Below are positions 36,375 to 47,800 of a stretch of 64,000 nucleotides of DNA, piece after piece. The position numbers and the translations under genes are program-made. How positions within the stretch are numbered: the stretch's first letter is position 1; the number at the start of each line of letters is the position of its first letter. The DNA lies in NCBI GenBank assembly GCA_001303025.1, contig LJNK01000015.1:24792-88791 (forward strand). The letters are read 5' to 3'. The notes below the pieces were generated by a model. That model worked only from the letters and a program-made list of their open reading frames with translations. It did not search any database and was not told the DNA's origin. The stretch is from Deltaproteobacteria bacterium SG8_13 (GTDB lineage Bacteria > Desulfobacterota > Desulfobacteria > Desulfobacterales > SG8-13).

Positions 36375-39300
36375 TTACCGACAGGTCAATGGAATATCGA
36401 CATCGAGGACATCGGGGGTAGCATCGGTATCGTTCTGATCAAGGATTAGATTCGTGATCGAATTGGTGATCGTCAAACCGGCGGTTCCTGTGCCGACGGT
36501 AGCCACAATAGTAAGGGAGGTGTTGCTGCCGCTGTTCAGGGTACCGATGGTCCAAGTCCCAGTCCCGTTGTTATACGCACCGCCGCCATCGTCACTCACA
36601 TAGTTCAATGTAGCCGGCAGCACATCATTCAGGCTTAAGTTGGTGGCCTGCGCCGGGCCCAGATTGGTTACGGTAATCGTATAATTGACCGTTGCACCGA
36701 CGACCGGATTGGAATCATCCACCGAAATCACCACCAGAAGATCGGAATCATTTCCGACCGTAATATCGGCACTCAGATTATCACCCGTTGCATCGGTGTC
36801 CGTCTGATCATGGGTCTTGGTAATGGTGTTGGTAATCGTATCGCCGGATGTGCCTGCGTTCACGATGGCGTCGAAGGTCAGCGAAGCGCCGTCACCGTTG
36901 TTCAAGTTCAAAATCGTCCAGCTAAGGCCACTGCCTAAAGGATCGCTCTCATCGGATGTGTCGCCACCGGTGATGCTGCCAATCACATAAATCAAGCCGC
37001 TGGGCACTATATCGGTGATCACCAAATTGGTGACCTGGGCCGGGCCATTGTTGGTGACCGTAATCGTGTAGGTGACCGTCTCTCCTTCGATCGGAGTGGC
37101 ATTGTTGACGGTTTTGGTAACAGCCAGATCCGCATTGTTTTCGATAACATTCGTATTTGCGGTCACGCTGGCCGGTCCGCCCGTACCGCTGATTGTATCG
37201 CTGTAGGTGCTGGTGACATTATTGCCGCCGGCCACAGCCAGCACGCCCGCCGTCGGATCTGTCACGGCTCCCAAAGAAGTGGCCAGCGTGCCGGTAAACA
37301 CACCGGTGTCCGGCCCGGTTTCTGTCAGCGTGACGGGTTCGCTTTCACCGGTGGCCGGGTTATTTACAGTAACCCCGGTGGTTTCGGCGACTCCGCTGTT
37401 GGTGTTCAGATCGGCATCGGTAACCGTGATCGTGATTGCATCGGTGGGCAGAATCGATGCCGTTGCGGTGATGGTGCCCGATACGCCGGCGCTGACCACG
37501 TTCGTTGTCGCCGTGACCACCACCGGTCCGCCAGCGGAGCCGACCGCGTCATTGTAAACGGTGATCAGCGTATCGCCGGCCTGCACGTTGAAGGTGCCGT
37601 CATTGTCAGCGCCGGCGCTTTGCCCGAACACGGTGCTGACGGAAGCAGTGAAAACCCCTGAGTTGGGTCCGGTTTCCGTGTAGGGGAGCAGCTCGCTTTC
37701 GCCGGTCGGCGAATTGCTGGTGGTCAGACTCACGGTCTCGGCCACCAACGGGTCGGTGTTTAGATCCGAATCGTTCAAGGTGACGGTGACACTGTCCCCG
37801 GCAGCAATGGGGGTGGTGGACACCAGGGTGCCGGTGACCCCTCCGCTCACCACCGCGGTCACCGCTGTGGGGCTGGCCGTACCGCCGGAGGCCGTCACGG
37901 CATCGGAGTAAGTGGTGCTCAGCGTATCGCCGGCCTGCACGTTGAAGGTCCCGTCGTCGTTGATGCCTGCCCCAGCGCCGAATACCGTGGCCACGGTTGC
38001 CGTAAACACACCGGTATTCACACCGGTCTCGGTAAAGGTCAACTGCTCGGTTTCGCCGGTCACCGTGTTGGTGGTGATCAGGGTAAAGCTTTGCATTGCT
38101 GCCGGGTCGGTGTTCAGATCGGCATCGGTGACGATCAGGCCGACCGCTTCACCCGGGATGATTGAAACAGTGCTTTGGATCGTGCCCGTTGTGCCGCCGC
38201 CTACAGTCAGCACCACCGGTGCGGTGGAAACCGCCGCGGTCTGGTCGCTGGCCACATCGGCCGTGTTGGTGATCTGCGTGCCATTGGGCACCGCGGCGTT
38301 GACCGTGACTTCATAGGTCAGTATCACGGAAGCGCCGGCTGCCAGGTTTCCGATGGTCCAGCTCAGATCCGGTGCCGCCGCATCGCTGGCTCCCGGTCCA
38401 GTGATGGTAGCGGCGCTATAGGTTGTATCGGTCGGAATCGTGTCGCTGACCACCACGCCCGTGGCTGCCATATTCCCCGAGTTGATGACCTCGATGCGAT
38501 ACTCGATGGCATCGCCGGGCACCAGCGTCCCGCCGTTGAGATCCGAAGCGGTCTTTGGGCTGGTGTTGAAAAACGGCGAAGCCACCAGCGACGTGCTGGC
38601 CCGAGTGGTGTTGGCCGGAATCGTTTCGTCACTGTCGATGCTCGCCATATTTTCGATGAAAAACGTGCCGGCAGTCACCGGATTGTCGATGGTCACCTGG
38701 AAGGTGAGCGGGCCGATGGTAGCCCCTGCGGGCACAGCCCCGAGATTCCAAACCAGGTTCGGTGCCCCGCTTTCATCGGCGCCGGTGCCGCTGATCGATC
38801 CGCCCACATAGGTCGTCTGGGCCGGCGGCTGGTCGGTGACAACCACGTTGCTGCCATCAGCCACGCCGCTGTTGGTGACATAAATCGTGTAGGTCAGCGT
38901 TGCACCCGGCACGGTCAGGGTGGGCGCCACGGTTTTCGTGCTGTTGGTAAAGGCCACTGCCGAGCGGATCGTGGTATAGGCCGTAGCGTTGATGTCGGAC
39001 AACCGGTTGGCCTGAAGGGTGGCGTTGTTTTCGACGATACTGCCGTCGGGCAGGGCGATGCTGGGCGCCACCCGGAATCCTGCTGTTTGTGAACCGCTGT
39101 TTCTCGACAGGACGCCCACCGTCCAGCGGATGTCGGTCACCGTTGTGGGATCGGCAGGCTCTGCTCCCCAGCTGCCGCCGTTGTCAGTGGAAAACTCAAC
39201 GGTCACGCCTGATTCGGCCCAGGTGCTGCCGGCGATATAAGTGGTGTCGGCCGGAATGCTTTCGGCAATGACCACTCCGTTGGCGTTTCGGCTCCCCGTG

Positions 39301-41669
39301 TTTTCGTATCTGATCGTGTAGGTGATGGAGCTGCCTGCCAGGGCCGGATCGGGGGAGTCGACTATAGCGAATGTGATGGTCGGGGTATCGACGTTTGTGA
39401 CAGCGGTGGTGGTCGCCGTGGCTCGGTCGGAAAGCGGTCCAAAGTTGGAGGTGCCGACCAGGGAACTGATTTCCTGGTCACCGGGATTGGTGCCTGTCGG
39501 GACAGTGAGGCGCAGAACCACGTTCATGTTCGCACCGGCCGCCAGTGTCCCGCTGTCGGGCCAGCCGTCCGCATCGGAGTCGAATGCCGGGTTTACGTAG
39601 TCCCAGACACCGTCGCCGTTGCTGTCCTGGGCCATCAAGGTGGTGCCGGAGGCATCCAGGAGCTCAGAAGGCCAGTTGAAGGGTCCGCTTTTGACCAGTG
39701 ACAGGTCGAACCAATCGTCTCCGTTTCCGGTGTTGGTGACGATAAAACCGTAATCGATGGTACTGCCCGTGGCCGAAGAGACCGACCCGCTCTGATCCGG
39801 TGCCACTAGAACTCCGCCCACCTGAGTGACTGTGACCGTTTCCGTATTGGAAGTCACCGGCGCCTGGGCTCCGCCGAGGGTATCATCGAAGTTTGCAGTG
39901 GCATCATTGTCGATCGTTGTGCCCGCCGGGGTTCCGGCGTCCACCGTTACCTCGAACTGCACCGTGCGGTTGATCTCCCCGGCCGCCAAGGGCCCCAGAT
40001 TCCAGGTGATCACCCCGCTGCTTTCACTGCCGCCGCCGGTGATGCTACCGGCAACCAGGGTGACGTTGGCCGGGATGGTGTCGGTAATCACCAGATCGGT
40101 GGCGTCGCCGGCGCCGGTATTGCCGTAAGTCAGGGTATAGGTGACCGTGTCGCCCGGCCGGGCGTTGGCTTGGTCGGCGCTCTTAGCGAGTGTGATGTTT
40201 GGCGGAACCACTACCGTGACCGCCGCGCTGAACTCGGAAGTGTCGTCGGTGACAGTGTCGGCGGCTGTGGCCGTGATCACATCGCCGGCCGCCAGCGCCA
40301 GCGCCAGGGTGGTGTTGATGGTGGCGTCACCGGCGGCGTCGGTGGTCACTGACTCCGAACCGAGATAGACTTCCCCTTCGGGATCACCGGCCGTGCCCGA
40401 GAAATATTCAACCGTGAAGGTTCGGCTGGGCGTGCTGTTCAGCACACCGACGATCGTGGTGCTGCCGCCACTGACTGTAGCTGAAGTAAAGACGGGATAG
40501 TTCTGCAAATTGTTACCGCCGAAGTTGTCGACATCAGCGGGATCGTTGGCCGTAACGCCATCTCCCACCGAGCCGCCGGCAGTGTTGAGATCGATGCCCA
40601 GTCCGGCGTTGTTGAAAATCGAGTTCTGGGAAATACGGTTTCCAGTGTCACCGTCGATGACCAGGATGCCGGCGCCCGCATTTTCGGTGATGATGTTATT
40701 GCTGACCGTATTGTTGTCGCCGCCCCTGAAGGCGATGCCCGCCAGCTGAGTCCCGCCGCTGCCGCTGCCCTTGATCAGGTTGCCGGTGATGATGTTGTTG
40801 TCATTGCCGCCGTTTGTCACCACGTCGATGCCGTAGCCGGCACTGTCTACAATCTGATTGCCGGAAATGGTATTGCCTGTGTTGCTGCCGCCGAAGGCCA
40901 GGCCATCAGCGGTAAGGGCGCCGGTGCCGGCATTGCGCAGGACGTTGTTGAGTATCTGGTTGTTGGAGGCACCGGCTTCGAGCTTGAGGGCGGAGGCGAA
41001 CGTGCTGAACAGGGTAACGTTTTGCACGATGGCCCCGGTGATGCCGGCGTCGATCTGGACCGCGTTGTTACCCGAACCGCCGGTGCCGGTGATGCCGATC
41101 GTGTCGATCGTTACCGAATTCGCATTGATCTCGACGGCCTCTGTATTTAGGGCCTGCAGATCGATGACGACCTCCGGTCCGGTGGTGATTTCCGCCACCG
41201 CACTGTTGGTGTTACCCGTGTAGGTGGTCTGGGTGGAACCGTCGATCACTGTAATGGCATCGGTGATAACCGGCAGGGCGCTGGCCGGCTGGATCAGCAT
41301 CACCGTGCCGCCGCCGCCGTCAATGGTGGCCTGCAGCTGCGCGGCCGGGATGCGGAACATCGTGCTGTTGGCCCCGAAAACCGCATTGGCGTTCTGGATG
41401 AACTGGCGCAACGAACCCTGGACGGTCCGATTGTTGGCAAGATCATCGTCTCCGTCGCCGGTATTGACGACGGCGTTGAAGCTAAAACCGAAGTTTACCC
41501 CGCTCACGTCGCTGCCCGCCAGGGCCACTCGCGCTATATGTTCGGCGCCTGCCAGCGTCGCGGCATCGTCAGATACCACCGTTGCTTGGCCACCGTAACA
41601 GGCACCGGCTGCACCCAGTTCGACGGGGCTGCCGGTCCCGTCGTGGCACTGTCTTGGAATCGACGACAA
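36375..41669 (-). CDS. Giant surface protein, middle part: beta-helix module, DUF11 and ~118-aa repeats
   Basis: Second segment of the giant gene, about 1,764 aa. It has no ribosome site, and its first residues are out-of-frame sequence until about 41655, where it resumes the fifth repeated module of the upstream segment (CHDGTG...[25 protein letters not shown], beta-helix repeats, LGIDL tail). From about 40200 to 38200 it carries DUF11-type repeats ([18 protein letters not shown]) and a thrombospondin-3-like [11 protein letters not shown]. Three repeats of about 118 aa follow (38205-37140), then two more DUF11 repeats. The frame ends at 36375 in TCR-stop immediately after a normal DUF11 boundary. 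The stop therefore marks a frame break, not a natural end. It is part of an exported, surface-exposed stalk or adhesin. Confidence 0.82.
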   Translation of the reverse strand: MSSIPRQCHDGTGSPVELGAAGACYGGQATVVSDDAATLAGAEHIARVALAGSDVSGVNFGFSFNAVVNTGDGDDDLANNRTVQGSLRQFIQNANAVFGANSTMFRIPAAQLQATIDGGGGTVMLIQPASALPVITDAITVIDGSTQTTYTGNTNSAVAEITTGPEVVIDLQALNTEAVEINANSVTIDTIGITGTGGSGNNAVQIDAGITGAIVQNVTLFSTFASALKLEAGASNNQILNNVLRNAGTGALTADGLAFGGSNTGNTISGNQIVDSAGYGIDVVTNGGNDNNIITGNLIKGSGSGGTQLAGIAFRGGDNNTVSNNIITENAGAGILVIDGDTGNRISQNSIFNNAGLGIDLNTAGGSVGDGVTANDPADVDNFGGNNLQNYPVFTSATVSGGSTTIVGVLNSTPSRTFTVEYFSGTAGDPEGEVYLGSESVTTDAAGDATINTTLALALAAGDVITATAADTVTDDTSEFSAAVTVVVPPNITLAKSADQANARPGDTVTYTLTYGNTGAGDATDLVITDTIPANVTLVAGSITGGGSESSGVITWNLGPLAAGEINRTVQFEVTVDAGTPAGTTIDNDATANFDDTLGGAQAPVTSNTETVTVTQVGGVLVAPDQSGSVSSATGSTIDYGFIVTNTGNGDDWFDLSLVKSGPFNWPSELLDASGTTLMAQDSNGDGVWDYVNPAFDSDADGWPDSGTLAAGANMNVVLRLTVPTGTNPGDQEISSLVGTSNFGPLSDRATATTTAVTNVDTPTITFAIVDSPDPALAGSSITYTIRYENTGSRNANGVVIAESIPADTTYIAGSTWAESGVTVEFSTDNGGSWGAEPADPTTVTDIRWTVGVLSRNSGSQTAGFRVAPSIALPDGSIVENNATLQANRLSDINATAYTTIRSAVAFTNSTKTVAPTLTVPGATLTYTIYVTNSGVADGSNVVVTDQPPAQTTYVGGSISGTGADESGAPNLVWNLGAVPAGATIGPLTFQVTIDNPVTAGTFFIENMASIDSDETIPANTTRASTSLVASPFFNTSPKTASDLNGGTLVPGDAIEYRIEVINSGNMAATGVVVSDTIPTDTTYSAATITGPGASDAAAPDLSWTIGNLAAGASVILTYEVTVNAAVPNGTQITNTADVASDQTAAVSTAPVVLTVGGGTTGTIQSTVSIIPGEAVGLIVTDADLNTDPAAMQSFTLITTNTVTGETEQLTFTETGVNTGVFTATVATVFGAGAGINDDGTFNVQAGDTLSTTYSDAVTASGGTASPTAVTAVVSGGVTGTLVSTTPIAAGDSVTVTLNDSDLNTDPLVAETVSLTTSNSPTGESELLPYTETGPNSGVFTASVSTVFGQSAGADNDGTFNVQAGDTLITVYNDAVGSAGGPVVVTATTNVVSAGVSGTITATASILPTDAITITVTDADLNTNSGVAETTGVTVNNPATGESEPVTLTETGPDTGVFTGTLATSLGAVTDPTAGVLAVAGGNNVTSTYSDTISGTGGPASVTANTNVIENNADLAVTKTVNNATPIEGETVTYTITVTNNGPAQVTNLVITDIVPSGLIYVIGSITGGDTSDESDPLGSGLSWTILNLNNGDGASLTFDAIVNAGTSGDTITNTITKTHDQTDTDATGDNLSADITVGNDSDLLVVISVDDSNPVVGATVNYTITVTNLGPAQATNLSLNDVLPATLNYVSDDGGGAYNNGTGTWTIGTLNSGSNTSLTIVATVGTGTAGLTITNSITNLILDQNDTDATPDVLDVDIPLTCR
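37140..38205 (-). repeat. Three tandem ~118-aa beta-sandwich-like repeats
   Basis: Three consecutive copies, each of about 355 nt. They share the landmarks DLNTDP or [37 protein letters not shown] (first two copies) and Y-DAV--GG. Their even spacing and high similarity suggest recent tandem duplication. I do not recognise a named domain. Confidence 0.7.
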
Positions 41670-41880
41670 TCCAGTAGGTGCTGCTGTCGGAAAGATTGGA
41701 GAAAAGATAGTTTCCTAAAATGTTGGTGGCAGCTGAGCCCAGTAGGCTGTCATCCACTCCGTCGGGCTGGTTGTCACCGCCGTCCGCATAGATGCTTGCC
41801 GTAACACCGGCAAGCCTCAATGCGTCCGCCAAGGAAGCGTCGCCGTTAATGTCTTCGTACACCGTACCGCTGATCGTGAA
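40200..41880 (-). repeat. Giant protein module copy 5, interrupted by the frame break
   Basis: Fifth copy: GTVYEDINGDASL in the upstream frame up to DSKT. The region that should hold VWAEQ...AGAW is missing. The module then resumes in the next frame with [32 protein letters not shown], beta-helix, LGIDLN and the tail. Direct comparison with copies 1 and 3 is what shows the deletion. Confidence 0.75.
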
Positions 41881-44800
41881 GGGGTCGGAGACGGTCTCCG
41901 CGTTACCAAACTCCGAGGTATTGCCGTTGGGATCGGTAGCGGTGGCGGTGATTACATTTCCGGTAGCGACAGCAATCGGCACTACGATGTTGAAAAGAGA
42001 GTTGCCGCCGCCGTTGGTGGTGACTGTGTCAAAGCCCAGGTACTCCTCGCCTTCCCCGTTTCCGCTGGGATCTGCGGCAGCGCTGGAGAAAAATTCCAGC
42101 CGGAAGGTGGTATTGGGGGTGCTATTCAAACGACCGGTGATCGTGGTGCTGGCGACATCCGAAGTCGTTTTTGTCAGCTCCGGCCAGTTTTGCAGTGCAT
42201 TGGGGCCGGTATCCCCGTCATTTCCATCGTTGGCCGTCAGGCCGTCATTGCCGAGATCGATACCCAGACCCGTGTTTGTATGAATGGCATTTGTCTGGAT
42301 GGCGTTGCCGGTGCCGGCTGTAGCTTCCAGCACCACACCGATTCCGTTGAAGGCGATCAGGTTGCCGGCGCCGGCCGCGGTACCGCCGATGGTGTTGTTG
42401 GCCGCACCAAGTCTCAAGGTCACGCCATGTTCGGTATTGCCGAAGGCAGCCGTGCCGTTGACATCGGTTCCGACATAGTTGCCGGCAACTGTGTTGCCGG
42501 TAGAAGCGGCACCGCTCAGGCGGATGCCGTACAAATGGCCGGAAACGATATTGCGCTCGGAGGCGCTCGTGCCGCCGATGGTGCTTCCGGAGGTGCTGTC
42601 CAGCAAGACGCCTTCCTGGCTGTTGCCCATGGCGCTGAGGCCGTCGGCACTGACTCCGACATAGTTGCCCTGGATCGTAGCGCCGGCAGAATTTTTCAGA
42701 TCGATCCCATCATCGTCGTTGCCGGAGATGACATTGTTGGTTATGCCGGTACTGTCGGCGCTGTTGTCGGCCAGGATCCCGTCGCCGCCGTTGCCCAGAT
42801 CGGCACTGCCGGCAGCGTCGGTGCCGATGAAGTTGTTTTCGATGGTGGTGCTGTCGGCGCCGTTGACAAAGATGCCGTCGCCCGTGTTGCCGGAAATCAG
42901 GTTTCTTTCAACTGCTGCCGCACCGCCGATCTGGGCGCCGCTCACACCAGCCTCGATAACGATTCCGACGCCCCCGTTTGCCACCGCGGCATCACCGGCG
43001 GCATTCAGACCGATGGTATTGCCCTGGATGAAGGGGCCGCTGCTGGTGTTCATCCAGATGCCCTGCTGGGTGTTGCCGGAGATCACGTTGCCGGCGCCTG
43101 CGATGTTACCGCCGATCGTGATGGTGGAGGCGCCGTTGATACCGATACCGCTCATCGTGTTGGGGATCGGTCCGCTGCCGGTCGCATTCGTACCGACATA
43201 GTTTCCCTGGATGAGGGTGTTGTCGGAACCGCCGATCACCGAAACACCGTTTTGACCATTGCCGGAGATCACGTTGCGATCGGCCGCTGCGGTGCCGCCG
43301 ATGCGGTTGCCGGTGGAAGCGCCGGCCACTTCGACGCCCATCCAGCCGTTGCCGGCCGCCGCCGATCCGGTCACGTCGGTGCCGATGTAGTTGCCCACAA
43401 TAAAATTGCCGCTCACACCGCCGGAGATATAGACGCCGTGCTGGCTGAACTGGTTGATGGCAAACCCGCGAAGGGTGCTGCTGCCGGCGGAAATGTTCAA
43501 CCCGTTGACAGCACCGGCAAGACTGCCTTCCAGCTCGACCTCTGGACCGGCCGTATTGGTGTCGCCAATATTGACGGTCTGGGTGGCGGCGTCGAGCACC
43601 ACCGTCTCAGTGATTGTCGGCAGCGCCGATGCCGGCTGGATGGTGAATTCCCCGCTGCCGCTACCGTTGTAATTCGGATCGGAAGTCGGGATGCGGAACT
43701 GGCTGGTATTGGCGGTGGTTCCTCCGCTTGTACCGATGGCATTGGCGTTTTTAATATACTGGCGCAAACTGCCCTGGCTGCTGCGGGTATTGTCGGGGGC
43801 ACCGTCGTCGGCTGTGTTTGTGATCAGATTGTAGGCAAATCCCAAGTTTACACCGCTAGCGTTGCCACCGCTGACCGTAACATTTACATAGGTATCGCCG
43901 GGTCCGGCGTTGTCGCCGGTGGCAGTGTCATTTACCGTGGGATCCTGGCCGCCGTAAAGGGCCGCACCGCTGCCCCAGGTCATCTCGGCCAACGGATAGG
44001 GCCAGGTGCCCGGGACGGTACCATTGAGCCCTCCGGCCGGCGGGGTGTCGGCGTCTCCGATGGTTGCCGATCTTGCACGGACCTTGTAAGCGCCATCGTG
44101 CACGATAAACTGGAAGCTGCCGTCGGCGGCTGTGGCTGCAGAGCCGATGTAGACGTCTGCGGCATCGTAAAGCTCGACATCGACCGACGCAAGGCCAAGG
44201 TCCGCCACACCGCCGTCATATTCGGCGGCCGTGCCTGCAAAATCAGCGTCCTCGAAGATGGTGCCATCCAACAAATATGCCAGCCGAACCGTGTGGTCGT
44301 CGCGATAGCCTTCCGGCCCATATTGGGACCAGAAACCGGTCTTTCCTGCCACTGGCGCGCCCGTGCTGAGGGTGGCACTGCCAATGAAAGCACCGTCGAT
44401 GTAAAGTTCGGCGCGATCGCCTGCGATGCGGAGCTCCTGGGTGTGCCAGCCGCTGCTCACATTCGGGATCGTCCATGTGCCGCCGATCTGGATCCAAGTG
44501 TTGCTGATCCGATTCCAGATCTCGGCCGTGGTGGCCGTCACGATCCCGCCGTAGACCATGTTCTGATCGTTCACGTAACGTGCGATCACCCCGGCGTGAT
44601 TGATCGTTCCGCTCACGCTGCGGAATCGCTGGAAGACCGACACATCCGTCCAGCCCGGATCGCCGCTGACGGCAGGACCTCCAGCGCCCGTGCCGTCGGA
44701 GAACACCTGGGTCGATCCGTCAATTCTCACAAGTTCGTTCCCCCCCGACACTGAGACGGTCCATCCGACCGGAACCTGGTTTGGAATCTGATCGTCAAAA

Positions 44801-47800
44801 CAGGCCAGGTAAAGGATGTCGCCGCCGATGGGAGGGCAGGACCCCGTAATTATGACTTCCGCGTTCATGGAGAACTCGGAGGTGTTGTTGCTGCTGTCGA
44901 TGGCGATGGCGGACACGTTGTCGCCGGCCGCCAGAGCGGTGATGCCCCCCAGGTACCAGTCGCCTGCAGCGTCTGCATTTGCCGTGCCGAGGTAGGCAAC
45001 ACCCTCGCCGTAATCGTCGGCCCCTGAGGTGTCGGACCCATCGCCATCTGCCACCGCCTGGTAGACCTCCACTTCACAGTTGGCGCAGGTGGTGCCGACA
45101 ACCGTGGTGGTGCCCGCACTTAGCTGGGCCGCGATGATCACCGGAAAATCAAGATCGATATTGCCGGCGTTGGCGTCGGTGCCGGGAATGATGGTGATGC
45201 CGTCACCGAGATTCGCATCGCCGGCATCGGCCAGCAGGTCGATGGCGTTGGAACCGTTGTTGGAAAATCGGTTCCGGCTGATACGGTTCTGGATTGCCGG
45301 TATGTGGGAAGGCCCCCACAGCAGGTTATTGGCAACCACCAGCACGCCCGGGCCGGCATTGTCGCGGAAGTCGTTGAGCTCGATGGTGCTGTTGTTTCCG
45401 AAAACCCGGATGGCCGATGTCTCGCCGCCGCCGGCACCGTTTTGGTCGAAGGTGTTGTTTGAGATCAGGTTACTGCCGGCACCGCTCCAGCTGTCGATGC
45501 CGCTGCCGGCGTTTGCAGCGAACAGGTTGCCGTTGACCGTTGTGTTGTTTGAATCATTTCCGATATCGATGCCGTCGCGTCCGGAGTCCGTGACGCCGTT
45601 TCCGCGGATCTCGTTGCCCTGCACGGTCCAGCCGCCGGCATCACCGGAAAGAAAGATGCCGAAATTGCCGGCATAGCCGATCAGGTTGTTGCGGATAAAT
45701 CCGCTGTCGGCATGATAGATACCGATGTTGTTATAGGCCGTCCGGCCGACGGCCCCGGGGTCTGCAAATCCGGCTGCGCTGGTTCCGATCACACTGTCTT
45801 CAATGAGCACATTGGTGTAGTTGGTTGCGCTTCCATCGATGCCGACCCGGATGTTGTTGGAAAGCCAGATGTCGGTATCCCCAAAACCGTAAATGGCAAT
45901 ATCTCTGACCGCTACGCCGTTTGCCTGCAGATCGAGTCCGACATTGACGGGATTGGTGGCACGGTCGTTGACGATCTCCAGCTCGGGGCCGTTTATCGAG
46001 CTCAGAGTCGGCTCGTCACCGGTACCGACCGCCGCATCGGCTCCCAAACCCACCGGCCCGCTGTAGCCCAGAGAGGCGTTGTTGGTATTTCGGATCGTTG
46101 TGCCGTTGGTAAATTCATAGGCTGTTCCTTCAATGGCGGTATCTGCATCCGTGATGGCCGGCAGGGCTTGCGTGACGCTGATCTGCCACCAGTTATTGCC
46201 TCCGCCCGAGGCGTTGGTTGTCACCGCTGGAACAAAGCGCATTGCATTGGCGCCGGCGATAGCGTTGGCGTTGGCGATAAACTGGCGCAGCGAGCCCTGG
46301 ACCGTGCGGTTGGTCAATCCATCGTCATCCTGGCCGTCGCCTGCCAGGGTGTTAACCACCGCATTGAAGCTGAATCCGAAATGGACACCGGTCACGGTCC
46401 CGCCGGCAATCGTCACCCGGGTCACGTGCTGGGCGGTATTGAGCAACGACGTATCGTCTGAGATGTCGGCCCGCTGACCGCCGAAGCAGGTACCGGCCGT
46501 CCCCCGCTCTACCGTGGTGCCGGAACCGTTATCACACCATGCGCCGGCAGTTCCGTAAGTCTGCTCGGCCCAGACATCGGTGTCCGCCGACAATGTCTTG
46601 GAGTCGACCACCACCCAGTAGGTGCCGTCGCCCAGACCGGTGAACGTAAAAACGCCGGCTGCGTCAGTGGCAGCCGTAGCGATGCTGCTGTCGTCTCCGC
46701 CGTCGGGTTGACCGTCTCCGCCGTCTCGGTAAAGATCAACGTCAACAGCGGCTGCGGTGACCGCATCGGCGAGGCTCCCGTCGCCGTTTACATCCTCGTA
46801 AACGGTGCCTGTGATGACATAAGTGGGGATAGCGGGCACAATCCCGCCGGCGGTGCAAACTTCGGCCTGGATCCAGGCCGGGTCGAGTGCCTTTTGTGAG
46901 ATGCGGATTTCATCGATTGTCCCGTTCATTTCCAGGGTAGAGGGGTTCCAAGGGGCCGCTCCGAAAATCAAGCTGCTGTTGTTCGTTCCGATAGGATTCG
47001 CACCGTTGGGGATATTGGCGACTTCAGCCCCGTTGATGTAGCCGATCATGCGATCGTTTGTTCTCCAGGTCACCGCCACGTGCGTCCATTCATTCGGTGA
47101 TATACTTCCGGCACTGAATGTATAGTGACCGCCGGCAGTGCCTGAACTGTCCCAGATCTCCGGGTATAATTGACCGGCCTCGACACCCAACAGATATCCG
47201 TAGTAAGGCGGAGGTGCAGGCCCTGTTTTCCCGGCTATCTTCTGATCACTGGAAACATTCGGCAGCCGAATCCATGCCTCGATGGTCATTTCTGCCGCAA
47301 TGTCCAAGCTGGTGTCATCTGCAACCTGGATATAGTCACTGCTTCCATCAAAAACCTGCCCGTCGGCAATCTGGCCGGGGCCTTCGACGTTTCTTCTCTG
47401 GCTGCCGTTGTTGTTGTTGGAGGTCGAGTCAAGGTGGGTGCCGGTTGTCGCCTCATCGGTTACGTCTTCGTTCAAATGCCAAACGCCTTGGTAGTCCGCA
47501 TCCCACAAGCCCGGCAGATTTTCCTGGTTGGCCGCCGAAGCGTTGCCGTAATACATGTAGATCGTTTGATCTGCGCTGGCGACGATGTCCAGTTTGACCC
47601 AGGCAACCAGATCGCCGCTTGACTTGGTGAAGGTCTCGATCTCATGGGGCACCTTTGTGACCCCGTCGGCCAAGGTAAAGAGGATGTCGTCTCCATCGGG
47701 CTGGGCAGAACCCTGAAGGCCGGCATTGCCGCTGATGGCCACCGGCACCGGAAAGCCGTTGACCGTCGTGCAGAAACTGGAGCCGGCAAGCACCAGGGCA

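Noticed and set aside
41569..41669. Programmed ribosomal frameshift in the overlap of the first two giant-gene frames
   Set aside because: No slippery sequence is visible, and comparison with the other modules shows missing residues as well as a frame change, which points to a deletion.
42190..44754. An 854-codon plus-strand open frame opposite the giant gene
   Set aside because: It is the antisense shadow of biased, repeat-rich coding sequence. It lacks a ribosome site and recognisable domains, while the minus frame has clear domain structure.
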